Below, in pieces: positions 33,158 to 40,268 of a DNA stretch of 47,130 nucleotides. How positions within the stretch are numbered: position 1 is the first letter of the stretch; the number at the start of each line of letters is the position of its first letter. Made by a program: the position numbers and the translations under genes. A model generated the notes under the pieces. That model made no database searches. It was not told the origin of the DNA and was given only the letters and a program-made list of their open reading frames with translations. The stretch comes from PWND01 sp964614525 (GTDB lineage: Bacteria; Bacteroidota; Bacteroidia; Bacteroidales; UBA7960), in contig CAZTPA010000017.1 in NCBI GenBank assembly GCA_964614525.1, positions 1 through 47,130 of the forward strand, read 5' to 3'.

Positions 33158-34022
33158 TCATTAATTGTTCTTTAATTTTTTCGAGCTCATCTTTCATTTG
33201 AATAACAATTTTCTGCAATTCTGCGTGTTGAGCTTTGCTGCCTAGAGTGTTAACTTCACGTCCTATTTCCTGAGAAATAAAACCAAGCTTCTTGCCGGCA
33301 TAATCTTCCGACTGCATTGTTTCTTCAAAATATTCAAGATGCTTTTTTAATCTTACCTTTTCTTCATTAATGTCCAGCTTTTCAAGATAATAAATAAGCT
33401 CTTGTTCAAACCTGTTTTCATCTACTTGATTTTTCTCGCTAAGATTGTTTAGTGATTTTGATATTCTCTCTTTTATTATTTCAATTCTTTCAGCTTCAAA
33501 CGTTAAAACTTTATCCAGCAAAGAACTAATGTTTTTAATATTATCTGATAATCCTTTACCTAAATGCTCTCCCTCTGACACTCTGAATTCTATAAGCTGA
33601 GTTATTGCTTCATTTAATGAGCTTTCAAATTCCATCCATTGTTTATCATCCAAATCAGAAGCTTGAGAAGTAAGAACATCCGGCAATTTGAGAATAGTGC
33701 TAATAATATTTTCACCCGGTGCGATATCAATATCATTAGAAATTTCAATGATATTTTTATAATATTCCTTAAACAAATCCTTATTGATACTGAATTTTGT
33801 TTCAACTCCAGAATTTTCAACAGATACAAATAGTTCAGCTTTGCCTCTAACAATCTTCTCTGCCAAAATACTTCTTATAACATTTTCCTTATCCTTCAAC
33901 ATTTGAGGCAATCTAACATAAAGATCAAAAGACTTACTATTCAATGTTTTTAATTCAATAGTCACATTAAGATTACTAATTCGGCAATTGCTTTTGCCGT
34001 ATCCTGTCATTGATATAATCAT
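33147..34022 (-). CDS. yicC: YicC family endoribonuclease
   Basis: 291 residues with the full YicC layout: N-terminal MTGYGKSN (from residue 5), ELKTLNSKSFDLYVRLPQML (23-42), and the C-terminal DUF1732 segment DINEEKVRLKKHLEYFEETMQSEDYAGKKLGFISQEIGREVNTLGSKAQ. Members act as RNA endonucleases that help degrade particular small RNAs in enterobacteria; the role in Bacteroidota is not established. Methionine 5 (34010) matches the usual start of the family, although a TATATTTG box at 34038-34045 leaves room for either. Its stop overlaps the start of gmk. Confidence 0.94.
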   Translation of the reverse strand: MIISMTGYGKSNCRISNLNVTIELKTLNSKSFDLYVRLPQMLKDKENVIRSILAEKIVRGKAELFVSVENSGVETKFSINKDLFKEYYKNIIEISNDIDIAPGENIISTILKLPDVLTSQASDLDDKQWMEFESSLNEAITQLIEFRVSEGEHLGKGLSDNIKNISSLLDKVLTFEAERIEIIKERISKSLNNLSEKNQVDENRFEQELIYYLEKLDINEEKVRLKKHLEYFEETMQSEDYAGKKLGFISQEIGREVNTLGSKAQHAELQKIVIQMKDELEKIKEQLMNVL

Positions 34023-34037
34023 AATTGATTTTTTTTA

Positions 34038-34045
34038 CAAATATA
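34038..34045 (-). promoter_or_regulatory. Possible -7 box of the yicC-gmk operon
   Basis: Minus-strand TATATTTG, full match to TAnnTTTG, 15 bases before the ATG at 34022 (27 before the ATG at 34010). No -33 TTTG at standard spacing. Confidence 0.4.
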
Positions 34046-34211
34046 GTTTAAATGCTTGTAGAAGATTTAAAAAAACATTTTCAAATTCCACATGGCTGTA
34101 TTACTGTGAGTTAAGAAGATTATTTGCAGCAATCATCATTAATTACAAAAATATTTTATTTATGACGCAGCGTTTTGATAATTTCTATCGTCTTATAAGT
34201 ATAAATAAAAA

Positions 34212-34301
34212 CCTGGGGCAAAAGTTCCTTGCTTATTTTTCTTGTATCAATACCCGGCTTAAAGTTCTTTATTTATCCCGCTTTTTGCCCCGGTTTTTTT
34301 T
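34212..34301 (+). terminator. GC-rich hairpin with U-run just before the 34327 gene (attenuator or small-RNA terminator)
   Basis: The segment GGGGCAAAA (34215-34223) pairs with TTTTGCCCC (34283-34291). Two outer pairs and one inner G-U extend the stem to about 12 bp, followed by eight Ts (34294-34301). No rightward gene precedes it: the nearest gene on the left is yicC, which points left. The 304-base gap 34023-34326 therefore either encodes a small RNA or is a leader whose transcript stops 25 bases before the ATG of the next gene. The 57-base loop contains two AAGTTC copies. Read leftward, the stem is also followed by GGTTTTTATTT, so it could work in both directions. Confidence 0.6.
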
Positions 34302-34326
34302 AACAACTATATTATAATTAGTCACT

Positions 34327-34995
34327 ATGAAAGTTAAGAAAATACTACTTGCGACATTGCTTATTGCTATATACGCTGGTTTTTTAATTAGTTTTTTAGA
34401 AATTTCTGCAAATAATATTGCTTTAGGAATATTATTAATAATTACTTTGTTCACAGTTTTTTTAATTTTTGGTAAAATATCTATTAAAAGTTCTTTTCCT
34501 TCACTAAGAAAGTTTTCTCCTTTTTTTTACAGTCTTTCTATAATTGTTGGAATAGTTTTCGTTTCAGGGTTTACCATAATGGCCGCACAAAACTTTATTA
34601 GCCTTAAAAAGGCTGAAAAGTTAATAAACAACATTGACCAATACAAACAAGAAAGCGGCCATTTCCCTGCAACGTTAGAAGAATTAAGCCCAAATTTTTA
34701 TTCCAAAATTCCTAAATCTAATATAGGTTTTTTGGGTCGGGATTTTAATTATACTATTAACAAAAAATCTGATAATCTTAACTATTCTCCATTTCATTCT
34801 GATTTTGAAATCCAGGAATATAAGCTATCCTATCAATCTTCATTTGGAGTAGAATACAGTTACATCAGTCAGTTCCAAAGCTGGGAGTCATCAAGCGAGT
34901 ATGATTTTGAAAAAATCAAATCTGTCAATATAAGCGAACCTCTTACCGGCTTTTTTATTTCTTCAAGTTTTACAAAAGATTATAAACAGAAATAA
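34327..34995 (+). CDS. Three-helix membrane protein with pseudopilin-like segment
   Basis: 222 residues I cannot name. Three membrane helices lie at about 5-25, 31-48 and 66-88. They are followed by 'ISLKKAEKLINNIDQYKQESGHFPATLEELSPNFYSKIPK' (91-130). This resembles the start of the periplasmic domain of type II secretion pseudopilins, where a helix is followed by 'YK..NG.YP.TL..L'. It is a resemblance rather than proof, since a pilin has only one N-terminal helix. The remainder is aromatic and serine-rich. It is the first gene of a two-gene operon with a lipoprotein (12-base gap), behind the hairpin at 34212-34301. Confidence 0.7.
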   Translation: MKVKKILLATLLIAIYAGFLISFLEISANNIALGILLIITLFTVFLIFGKISIKSSFPSLRKFSPFFYSLSIIVGIVFVSGFTIMAAQNFISLKKAEKLINNIDQYKQESGHFPATLEELSPNFYSKIPKSNIGFLGRDFNYTINKKSDNLNYSPFHSDFEIQEYKLSYQSSFGVEYSYISQFQSWESSSEYDFEKIKSVNISEPLTGFFISSSFTKDYKQK

Positions 34996-35007
34996 TTTAG
35001 GACTGTA

Positions 35008-35805
35008 ATGATGAAAACTACTGTTATTTATACCTTTATCGTTGGAATAATTATCTCTTTATTTGTCATGTTTGCCGGGTGTGATAAAAGTGAAGATCTT
35101 TCCCCATTACCTGAAAAATTTATTTTCTCACTGTCTGAAAAATTTTATCCGGATTCTTCTCAAATTATAATTAAAGTACGCAGTGAAGAAGAGTATTCCT
35201 GCATGAATTTTGAAATAATATATTCCAAAGATAAAAGTGGTGAAAGCAATGTTGTTGTTTTTGAAGGAATTACGAATCACGGTTATTGTGCTACTGCAAT
35301 TGGTCCTGCAAAAACAAATATAACTATTGCAAATGGTGAAGATACAGGGATAAAAACTTTCGATTTTACAGCTGATGATGACCATGATTTTTTTGAATTT
35401 AGCATTTTGCAGGATTATGTAACAATGAATCTTCTGGGAACTAAATCGGGAAGAATAGAATTTGAGCACGAAAAAATGTTTCGTCTTAGTAAAAATACTT
35501 TTTGGGGATATACCGAAAATCTAACAAAATCAGATTCTCTGCACAATGCTTTTATGGATGATCTATTGGAGTTGGGCGTCGAAATTATTGAACCCCAGGA
35601 TGGTTATTATGGATTTTTTACTGTAGAGGGCGGGGAGCTATATTTCGATAAGGAAGAAAAAACAAGTGAAGACAATATTATCCCTTTTGTTTTCTTATAT
35701 GAAGGTTCTTTGAATGATATATGCGAGGTAGCAGATTTGTACAATGAGGATTTATATATTTTTGTCAGGAATGCTGAGGGAGACCAGTGTGAGTTTGATA
35801 TGTAA
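35008..35805 (+). CDS. Lipoprotein of unknown function
   Basis: 265 residues. The signal sequence ends in a lipobox (MFAGC at 21-25), so the mature protein starts at C25 and is membrane-anchored. The mature part is very acidic. It contains 'TADDDHDFFEFSILQDYVTMNLLGTKSGRIEFEHEKMFRL' and ends ECEFDM-like (DQCEFDM). I see no known domain. It is the second gene of the pair starting at 34327, so the two products may act together at the cell envelope. Confidence 0.7.
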   Translation: MMKTTVIYTFIVGIIISLFVMFAGCDKSEDLSPLPEKFIFSLSEKFYPDSSQIIIKVRSEEEYSCMNFEIIYSKDKSGESNVVVFEGITNHGYCATAIGPAKTNITIANGEDTGIKTFDFTADDDHDFFEFSILQDYVTMNLLGTKSGRIEFEHEKMFRLSKNTFWGYTENLTKSDSLHNAFMDDLLELGVEIIEPQDGYYGFFTVEGGELYFDKEEKTSEDNIIPFVFLYEGSLNDICEVADLYNEDLYIFVRNAEGDQCEFDM

Positions 35806-35869
35806 GTTATTCTGAAAATTACCTCAAATAATTAACTATCAAGATGACAACGTTTCTATAAAGTTTTGC

Positions 35870-35877
35870 TATATTTG
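35870..35877 (+). promoter_or_regulatory. Possible -7 box of the ECF sigma operon
   Basis: TATATTTG, full match to TAnnTTTG, 32 bases before the GTG start at 35910. No TTTG at the usual distance upstream. If the operon is autoregulated a different ECF-type motif could be used instead. Confidence 0.35.
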
Positions 35878-35909
35878 TAATTGGCAAAATTGTTGATGAA
35901 ACAAAGCTG

Positions 35910-36461
35910 GTGAAAAACTTAAAGCAAATCCTTAAGGGCTGCCTGAAAAACAACAGGGCAGACCAATATCAATTATATTCACATTTTTCCTCAAAAATGT
36001 ACGGGGTTTGTTTGCGCTATTCGCAAAGTTATGATGAAGCTCAGGATTTACTGCAAGAAGGTTTTCTTAAAGTCTTTCAAAATTTAAAATCTTTTAGAAA
36101 TGAAGGAGATCTTGAAGGGTGGATTAGAAGAATAATGATAAACACAGCGATAGAAAAATATAGAATTAGAATTAAAGAGTTGTCATCATATAATGACGAA
36201 TTAGGAAATAGCCTTACTTTAGATAATAATTTGGGGCTTGATTATTTAAATACAAGAGATTTGCTTGATTTAATTCAGACTCTACCAATAAAATACAAAT
36301 TGATTTTTAACTTATATGCAATAGAGGGATTCAGTCATAAAGAAATTGCGGAACAGTTGAATATAACAGAATCAACCTCAAGATCAAACCTTGCCAGAGC
36401 AAGGGCAATTTTGCAAAAAGCTATCAAAGAAGAGCAAAAGATAGTGCAAAAAGTAATATAA
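35910..36461 (+). CDS. ECF-type RNA polymerase sigma factor
   Basis: 183 residues with the two sigma domains of group IV factors. Region 2 is at about 25-85 (MYGVCLRYSQSYDEAQDLLQEGFLKVFQNLKSFRNEGDLEGWIRRIMINTAIEKYR) and region 4 at about 125-175 (LPIKYKLIFNLYAIEGFSHKEIAEQLNITESTSRSNLARARAIL). It directs RNA polymerase to a regulon that cannot be predicted here. The start is GTG at 35910; an ATG at 35896 is out of frame. The gene is 14 bases upstream of a protein with an anti-sigma-like N-terminus, the expected partner. Confidence 0.93.
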   Translation: MKNLKQILKGCLKNNRADQYQLYSHFSSKMYGVCLRYSQSYDEAQDLLQEGFLKVFQNLKSFRNEGDLEGWIRRIMINTAIEKYRIRIKELSSYNDELGNSLTLDNNLGLDYLNTRDLLDLIQTLPIKYKLIFNLYAIEGFSHKEIAEQLNITESTSRSNLARARAILQKAIKEEQKIVQKVI

Positions 36462-36475
36462 TATTAATAAAATAA

Positions 36476-37846
36476 ATGAGTAACAGGAACAAAGATATTG
36501 ACAAACTATTCAGAGATGAGTTTAGGGATTTTAATCCTGAACCACCTGATCATGTATGGGAGTCGGTCTTTAATCAACTGGAAGATAATTTTCCAATGAA
36601 AAGACGCCCCTCATGGATGAAAATAGCTGCGTCTATTGCTGCTCTTATAGTTCCGAGTATAATAATGTTGTGGTTATTCCCATTTACAACATATGAAGTT
36701 GCTGAACAAACTTTTGAATTCACTCCAGTTCCTGAACAGGAAGAAATATTTGAGTCTGTTGCTGACAATATCAGTGTAAACACAAAAAATACTTCGTCAC
36801 TTTCTTTTAATAATATAAAGTCAGCCAACAACAATGATTTGGCTGCCTCCAACACGAATAATGAAGTTGAAGCCAATCCTCTTGAAGAGATTTTATCAAC
36901 TGATATGAATGATAAAACAGAATTAGCTTATCTTCCTGTAAATAATTTAGAGTTTTCAAAAGTTTTTGAAGACGTCCCTCCTGTTATTAATACTGAAACC
37001 GGCAAACAAAATCACACAGAATTAATAAGCTTGGTTTCCGACAAAGATTTAGAAAGCAACAAACAATACATTTCTTCTTTAGGTGCTGCAATTTCACCTC
37101 AATATTCAAGTAATTACTTCCCAAACAGGCCATCTAAGGAAACAGAAATCCCATTTGAAAGTTTGGAAGAAAGCATGAAAACATACAGTTTCAGTATGAA
37201 ATACTCATTGCAAGGACCCGGAAGATTCGGAATAGAAACCGGAGTTAATTACTACAGTATAGGTCAGGTGGTAAAAGACATAATAGCTTTTGGTGTTAAA
37301 GAAGAATTATTGAACGCTGACTTCAACACCAAGTCATTGCCTGCTCAATCAGCTATTACATCTTTGGGTGATATTAATTTCAACAATAGTTCTTTCTATT
37401 TTGCAGATATGATATCACACAGGATTGCAACAGAAAAAGACGGGCAATTCAACGATCCTCAATTATTGGGTCAATATGATGATAAAATATCTCAATATCT
37501 TAAATTTATTGATATTCCATTAATTTTCAACTATACGTTTTTAGAATATTATAATGTAAATGCATCATTAAGGCTTGGTGCTTCGGGCTCATTCCTGCTT
37601 TCTAACAATGTTTATGTAGGTGAGGGTGATTTTGGCCCGGTAATAGGAGAGACAAGCAGCATTAATAAGTTTGCAATGGCAGGGATAGGCGGTTTATCAA
37701 TAAACATTCCTGTTACAAATAAACTTAATTTAAACTTTGAACCAACAGCAAGGATGTTTTTCATGCCTGTTACTAACAACAACTATTCAGGAAAAATTTA
37801 TCCTCTTAATCTATTCCTTAGCACAGGCTTTTCTTATAGTTTTTAA
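36476..37846 (+). CDS. Anti-sigma-like protein fused to an outer-membrane barrel-like domain
   Basis: 456 residues. The N-terminal part (DKLFRDEFRDFNPEPPDHVWESVFNQLE, 9-36) resembles the cytoplasmic segment of Bacteroidota anti-sigma proteins, and basic residues (MKRRPSWMK) precede one membrane helix at about 47-68. A long N/S/E-rich linker (about 80-205) follows. The C-terminal 245 residues look like an outer-membrane beta-barrel (SLGAAISPQYS, MKYSLQGPGRFGIETGVNYYSIGQVV, NASLRLGASGSFLL, terminal aromatic FSYSF). If both readings are right, the chain reaches from cytoplasm to outer membrane and could report envelope state directly to the sigma factor at 35910. Confidence 0.75.
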   Translation: MSNRNKDIDKLFRDEFRDFNPEPPDHVWESVFNQLEDNFPMKRRPSWMKIAASIAALIVPSIIMLWLFPFTTYEVAEQTFEFTPVPEQEEIFESVADNISVNTKNTSSLSFNNIKSANNNDLAASNTNNEVEANPLEEILSTDMNDKTELAYLPVNNLEFSKVFEDVPPVINTETGKQNHTELISLVSDKDLESNKQYISSLGAAISPQYSSNYFPNRPSKETEIPFESLEESMKTYSFSMKYSLQGPGRFGIETGVNYYSIGQVVKDIIAFGVKEELLNADFNTKSLPAQSAITSLGDINFNNSSFYFADMISHRIATEKDGQFNDPQLLGQYDDKISQYLKFIDIPLIFNYTFLEYYNVNASLRLGASGSFLLSNNVYVGEGDFGPVIGETSSINKFAMAGIGGLSINIPVTNKLNLNFEPTARMFFMPVTNNNYSGKIYPLNLFLSTGFSYSF

Positions 37847-37866
37847 ACCCTTATTTCCCGATTTTT

Positions 37867-38619
37867 TTAATGTGTTTTTCCAACAGGCATAAGGTATAAA
37901 ACTTTTATATCTTCTCCCAAATCTAATAATTCTTCAACTTCATCATCGCGGTAAGCTCCTATTACAACTGTCCCCAAGTCAAGTGCTGCTGCTTGCAAAT
38001 GAACATTCTGAGCAGCATGTCCTATCTCATTATAAGTGTATCTTATTCCCCTTTCTTCATATTTCTCTGTTATTCGTTCGAAAATTGCAGTAAATATCAA
38101 AACAATACCGCCTTCGGTAATCATCGACTGGCTGAGACATGCTCTCATAAGATCACTTGAGATATCATTATCCGAAATCATCTTAATACTATTGTCATGG
38201 GGAGAATAGTGATATATTCCTTTCTTTAAATCAGACACATTATTAACCATAATATATATTTCCAGAGGGAAGGTTGCACCTGCAGATGGAGCTGTTCTAA
38301 AACCTCTTTCGTTAGTTATCCCTTGGGCAGCCCACAAAAGCTGAGATACTTCATTTATGCTCAAAGGCTCATCTGCATATGAGCGTATAGAGCGCCGTAA
38401 AGTCAGTGCTTTTTCGAGAGTCATAGACCCAATAGTATCGGGTTCTGGAAGTTCTATGATTTTTCCGGGCAATTGGTCTTCAATTTTTGTTTTCATAATA
38501 TAGTTATTATTTGACGCTAAAGACTTCTCTGAGCTAATACTTAAAAAAAACATTCTAAATACAAGTGCTGCAACAATAATAAAAACAAAAGTGAGGATAA
38601 GAAATAAATATTTTTTCAT
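37867..38619 (-). CDS. SagB/ThcOx-type nitroreductase-family oxidoreductase
   Basis: 250 residues. An N-terminal membrane anchor or signal (4-27) precedes a flavin-dependent nitroreductase fold of the SagB type. It has LRRSIRSYADEPLSINEVSQLLWAAQGIT (72-101), the FRTAPSAGATFPLEIYI segment, GIYHYSPHDNSI, and NEIGHAAQNVHLQAAALDLGTVVIGAYRD near the C-terminus. SagB enzymes oxidise thiazolines and oxazolines in peptide biosynthesis, but many free-standing members, like this one, have no cyclodehydratase or precursor peptide nearby. The substrate is thus unknown, and export across the inner membrane is unusual for a flavoenzyme. Single gene, convergent with the anti-sigma gene. Confidence 0.87.
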   Translation of the reverse strand: MKKYLFLILTFVFIIVAALVFRMFFLSISSEKSLASNNNYIMKTKIEDQLPGKIIELPEPDTIGSMTLEKALTLRRSIRSYADEPLSINEVSQLLWAAQGITNERGFRTAPSAGATFPLEIYIMVNNVSDLKKGIYHYSPHDNSIKMISDNDISSDLMRACLSQSMITEGGIVLIFTAIFERITEKYEERGIRYTYNEIGHAAQNVHLQAAALDLGTVVIGAYRDDEVEELLDLGEDIKVLYLMPVGKTH

Positions 38620-38672
38620 GATGCTTCTTTTTGAAAATAAAGTTAAGATATTTTATTAATCAAGAACCGTTC

Positions 38673-38786
38673 GCGGGCTAGTATAGTAGCAATTTAACTG
38701 TTTTGTCACTGTCACCACGCTCCCAAATTTAATGAATTATTCTAAACATCAAACCTGCACGTCAGTGAGCCATTATATTAGCCCGC
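38673..38786. repeat. Imperfect inverted repeat beside the MNT/HEPN cassette
   Basis: GCGGGCTAGTATAGTAGC (38673-38690) is matched in inverted orientation by 38769-38786 with 15 of 18 positions identical; the outer 8 bases GCGGGCTA/TAGCCCGC are perfect. The 78 bases between include short GTCACTGTCACC-like repeats. The arms are much richer in G+C than the surroundings. The structure lies just after the 3' end of the HEPN gene and continues into GTTGGCGGCAGGC, which gives it the look of a mobile gene-cassette border. Strict attC core sites (RYYYAAC/GTTRRRY) are not found at its ends. Confidence 0.5.
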
Positions 38787-38808
38787 TGTTGGCGGCAGGC
38801 GATCTGAT

Positions 38809-39192
38809 TCAAATAATTTTTTCTATTCTGATAATTAAATCCTCTACAGGTTTAAAGTAAGGCAGCACTCTTTCTTTGTTAAAGTCAAATAAATCATCGT
38901 AGTCACCCTTTTGCCTCCATGAAAACAACTGTGAATAAAGTTTTCCTATTTCTTGAGTCAAAATATTTGTCTTAATGAAATGTTCGGAAAATTGGTTTTT
39001 GGCACCTGTGTGGGTTGTTGGTTTCAAACTATGCTTCAAAAGCAATGCAGATACAGCATAATAAGATGCATAATAAAGTCTGTTTAGAGCAGAGTTCCAT
39101 CTTTCATTGTCTGCTAATATTTCTGCATCATGAAAAGTCTCCTTCGCTCTTTGAATGCGGTACTTTACTAGGTCATCTTTAGTTCCTGTCAT
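38809..39192 (-). CDS. HEPN-domain protein (HepT-like, UPF0332 type)
   Basis: 127 residues, all helical. KYRIQRAKETFHDAEILADNERWNSALNRLYYASYYAVSALLLKHSL (10-56) is the typical HEPN opening, and a SWRQKGDYDDLFDF segment near 91-104 is where HEPN nucleases carry their RX4-6H motif. Here R93 is followed by Y98 rather than H at the +5 position, so ribonuclease activity is uncertain. It overlaps the MNT nucleotidyltransferase gene by 4 bases. Together they form a two-gene toxin-antitoxin-like module in which MNT enzymes are known to AMPylate and silence HEPN toxins. Confidence 0.87.
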   Translation of the reverse strand: MTGTKDDLVKYRIQRAKETFHDAEILADNERWNSALNRLYYASYYAVSALLLKHSLKPTTHTGAKNQFSEHFIKTNILTQEIGKLYSQLFSWRQKGDYDDLFDFNKERVLPYFKPVEDLIIRIEKII

Positions 39193-39509
39193 TTTAATTT
39201 TATTGCTTCTTTTTTAATGTTTGCAAATAAGGGGGAGAAAACATATTTCTGTTCCCACTCTTCTTTTGAATAGATAAGAGGTGAAATAACTTCGCCAGTT
39301 TCTAGTTCTATTTCATAAAACTCATCCATCAATTTAGTCTCCAAAGAGAATGGGATGTTTTTTGAATTTAACAAAATTAGCAGATCCCAATCTGATCGTC
39401 TTGTGTAATTTCCCCTTGCCCGAGAACCATATAAATATATCTCAGAGTCAGGATACTTGGTGTTTGCGAGGTTTAAAATTTTGCTTATTATTTTCTCTTG
39501 TTTTGTCAT
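39189..39509 (-). CDS. Minimal nucleotidyltransferase (MntA-like antitoxin)
   Basis: 106 residues. The polymerase-beta-type nucleotidyltransferase signature is present as YGSRARGNYTRRSDWDLLI (27-45), with D40 and D42 as metal ligands. The third carboxylate that usually follows on a later strand is not obvious (EVISPLIYS at 73-81). Partner of the overlapping HEPN gene. A possible -7 box (minus-strand TAATTTTG, 39514-39521) ends only 4 bases before the start codon, so the transcript would be almost leaderless. The gap to the next gene holds a GCTTAAC motif but no inverted repeat like the one at 38673-38786. Confidence 0.88.
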   Translation of the reverse strand: MTKQEKIISKILNLANTKYPDSEIYLYGSRARGNYTRRSDWDLLILLNSKNIPFSLETKLMDEFYEIELETGEVISPLIYSKEEWEQKYVFSPLFANIKKEAIKLK

Positions 39510-39593
39510 ACAACAAAATTAATTAAAAAATCTGTTAGTCGAAGAAATACTTTGGGTAGCTTAACGCCTACAATATATTAATATAACAAAACA

Positions 39594-40268
39594 TTAATCT
39601 TTAATAAGTTCTCTTTCTATAGCATATCGAATCAAACCAACGATAGTTTTTGTTCCGGTTTTCGTAAAAATATTTTTGCGGTGTGTTTCGACAGTGCGTG
39701 GACTGATAAATAGTTTTTGGCCTATTTGCTCATTAGTATATTCTTTTGCAATTAGTTGAAGGATCTCTGCTTCTCTGGGTGAAAGCCTTGGGACATTAGG
39801 TTCTATTTGCCTAATAGCATCATCGTGAAAAAAAATATTTTCCATAATAATAGATTGCACTTCACTACTCAGATATTTTTTTCCTTGTGCGACTTGATTA
39901 ATAGCTTGTGAAACCTCGTTCATGCTGCTACTTTTCAATACATAACCGGAAGCTCCGGCTTCTATCATTTTATTGATTAAAGAACTATCATCATGCATTG
40001 AGAGAGCAATAACGCGCACATTCTCAAACTTAGCACGAATCAATTTAGTAAGTTCAATACCGGTCATTTCCGGCATATTGATATCAACTATAGCAACATC
40101 AACATTATTACTTGAGATTACATCCAATGCAACTTTAGCCGATGTAACTCCGGCTACTACACTAATATCTTCTCGCTCTGCAAGTAAATTTACCAAACCA
40201 TCAACAATTATTTGATGATCATCAACAATCATCACATTGATTTTTTCACTGTCTTTCATAAATGTCAT
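39594..40268 (-). CDS. LuxR/NarL-family response regulator
   Basis: 224 residues. Receiver domain at about 10-125 with D16/D17, phosphoacceptor D62 (VAIVDINMPEMTG) and K115 (GYVLKSSS). A C-terminal LuxR-type HTH lies at about 155-215 (LSPREAEILQLIAKEYTNEQIGQKLFISPRTVETHRKNIFTKTG). It binds inverted-repeat DNA sites when phosphorylated. Its start overlaps the stop of the TPR histidine kinase gene by 4 bases, so the two are a coupled two-component system. A candidate binding site is the palindrome at 42292-42309, upstream of the kinase gene. Confidence 0.95.
   Translation of the reverse strand: MTFMKDSEKINVMIVDDHQIIVDGLVNLLAEREDISVVAGVTSAKVALDVISSNNVDVAIVDINMPEMTGIELTKLIRAKFENVRVIALSMHDDSSLINKMIEAGASGYVLKSSSMNEVSQAINQVAQGKKYLSSEVQSIIMENIFFHDDAIRQIEPNVPRLSPREAEILQLIAKEYTNEQIGQKLFISPRTVETHRKNIFTKTGTKTIVGLIRYAIERELIKD

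Noticed and set aside
33988..34317. 109-residue plus-strand frame in the gap before 34327
   Set aside because: Starts inside yicC, runs through the hairpin and T-run, and its translation is hydrophobic/basic without a domain. A non-coding reading of the gap is more likely.
38673..38786. Integron attC site
   Set aside because: The arms look cassette-like, but RYYYAAC and GTTRRRY core sites are not present at the expected ends, so I keep it only as an unexplained inverted repeat.
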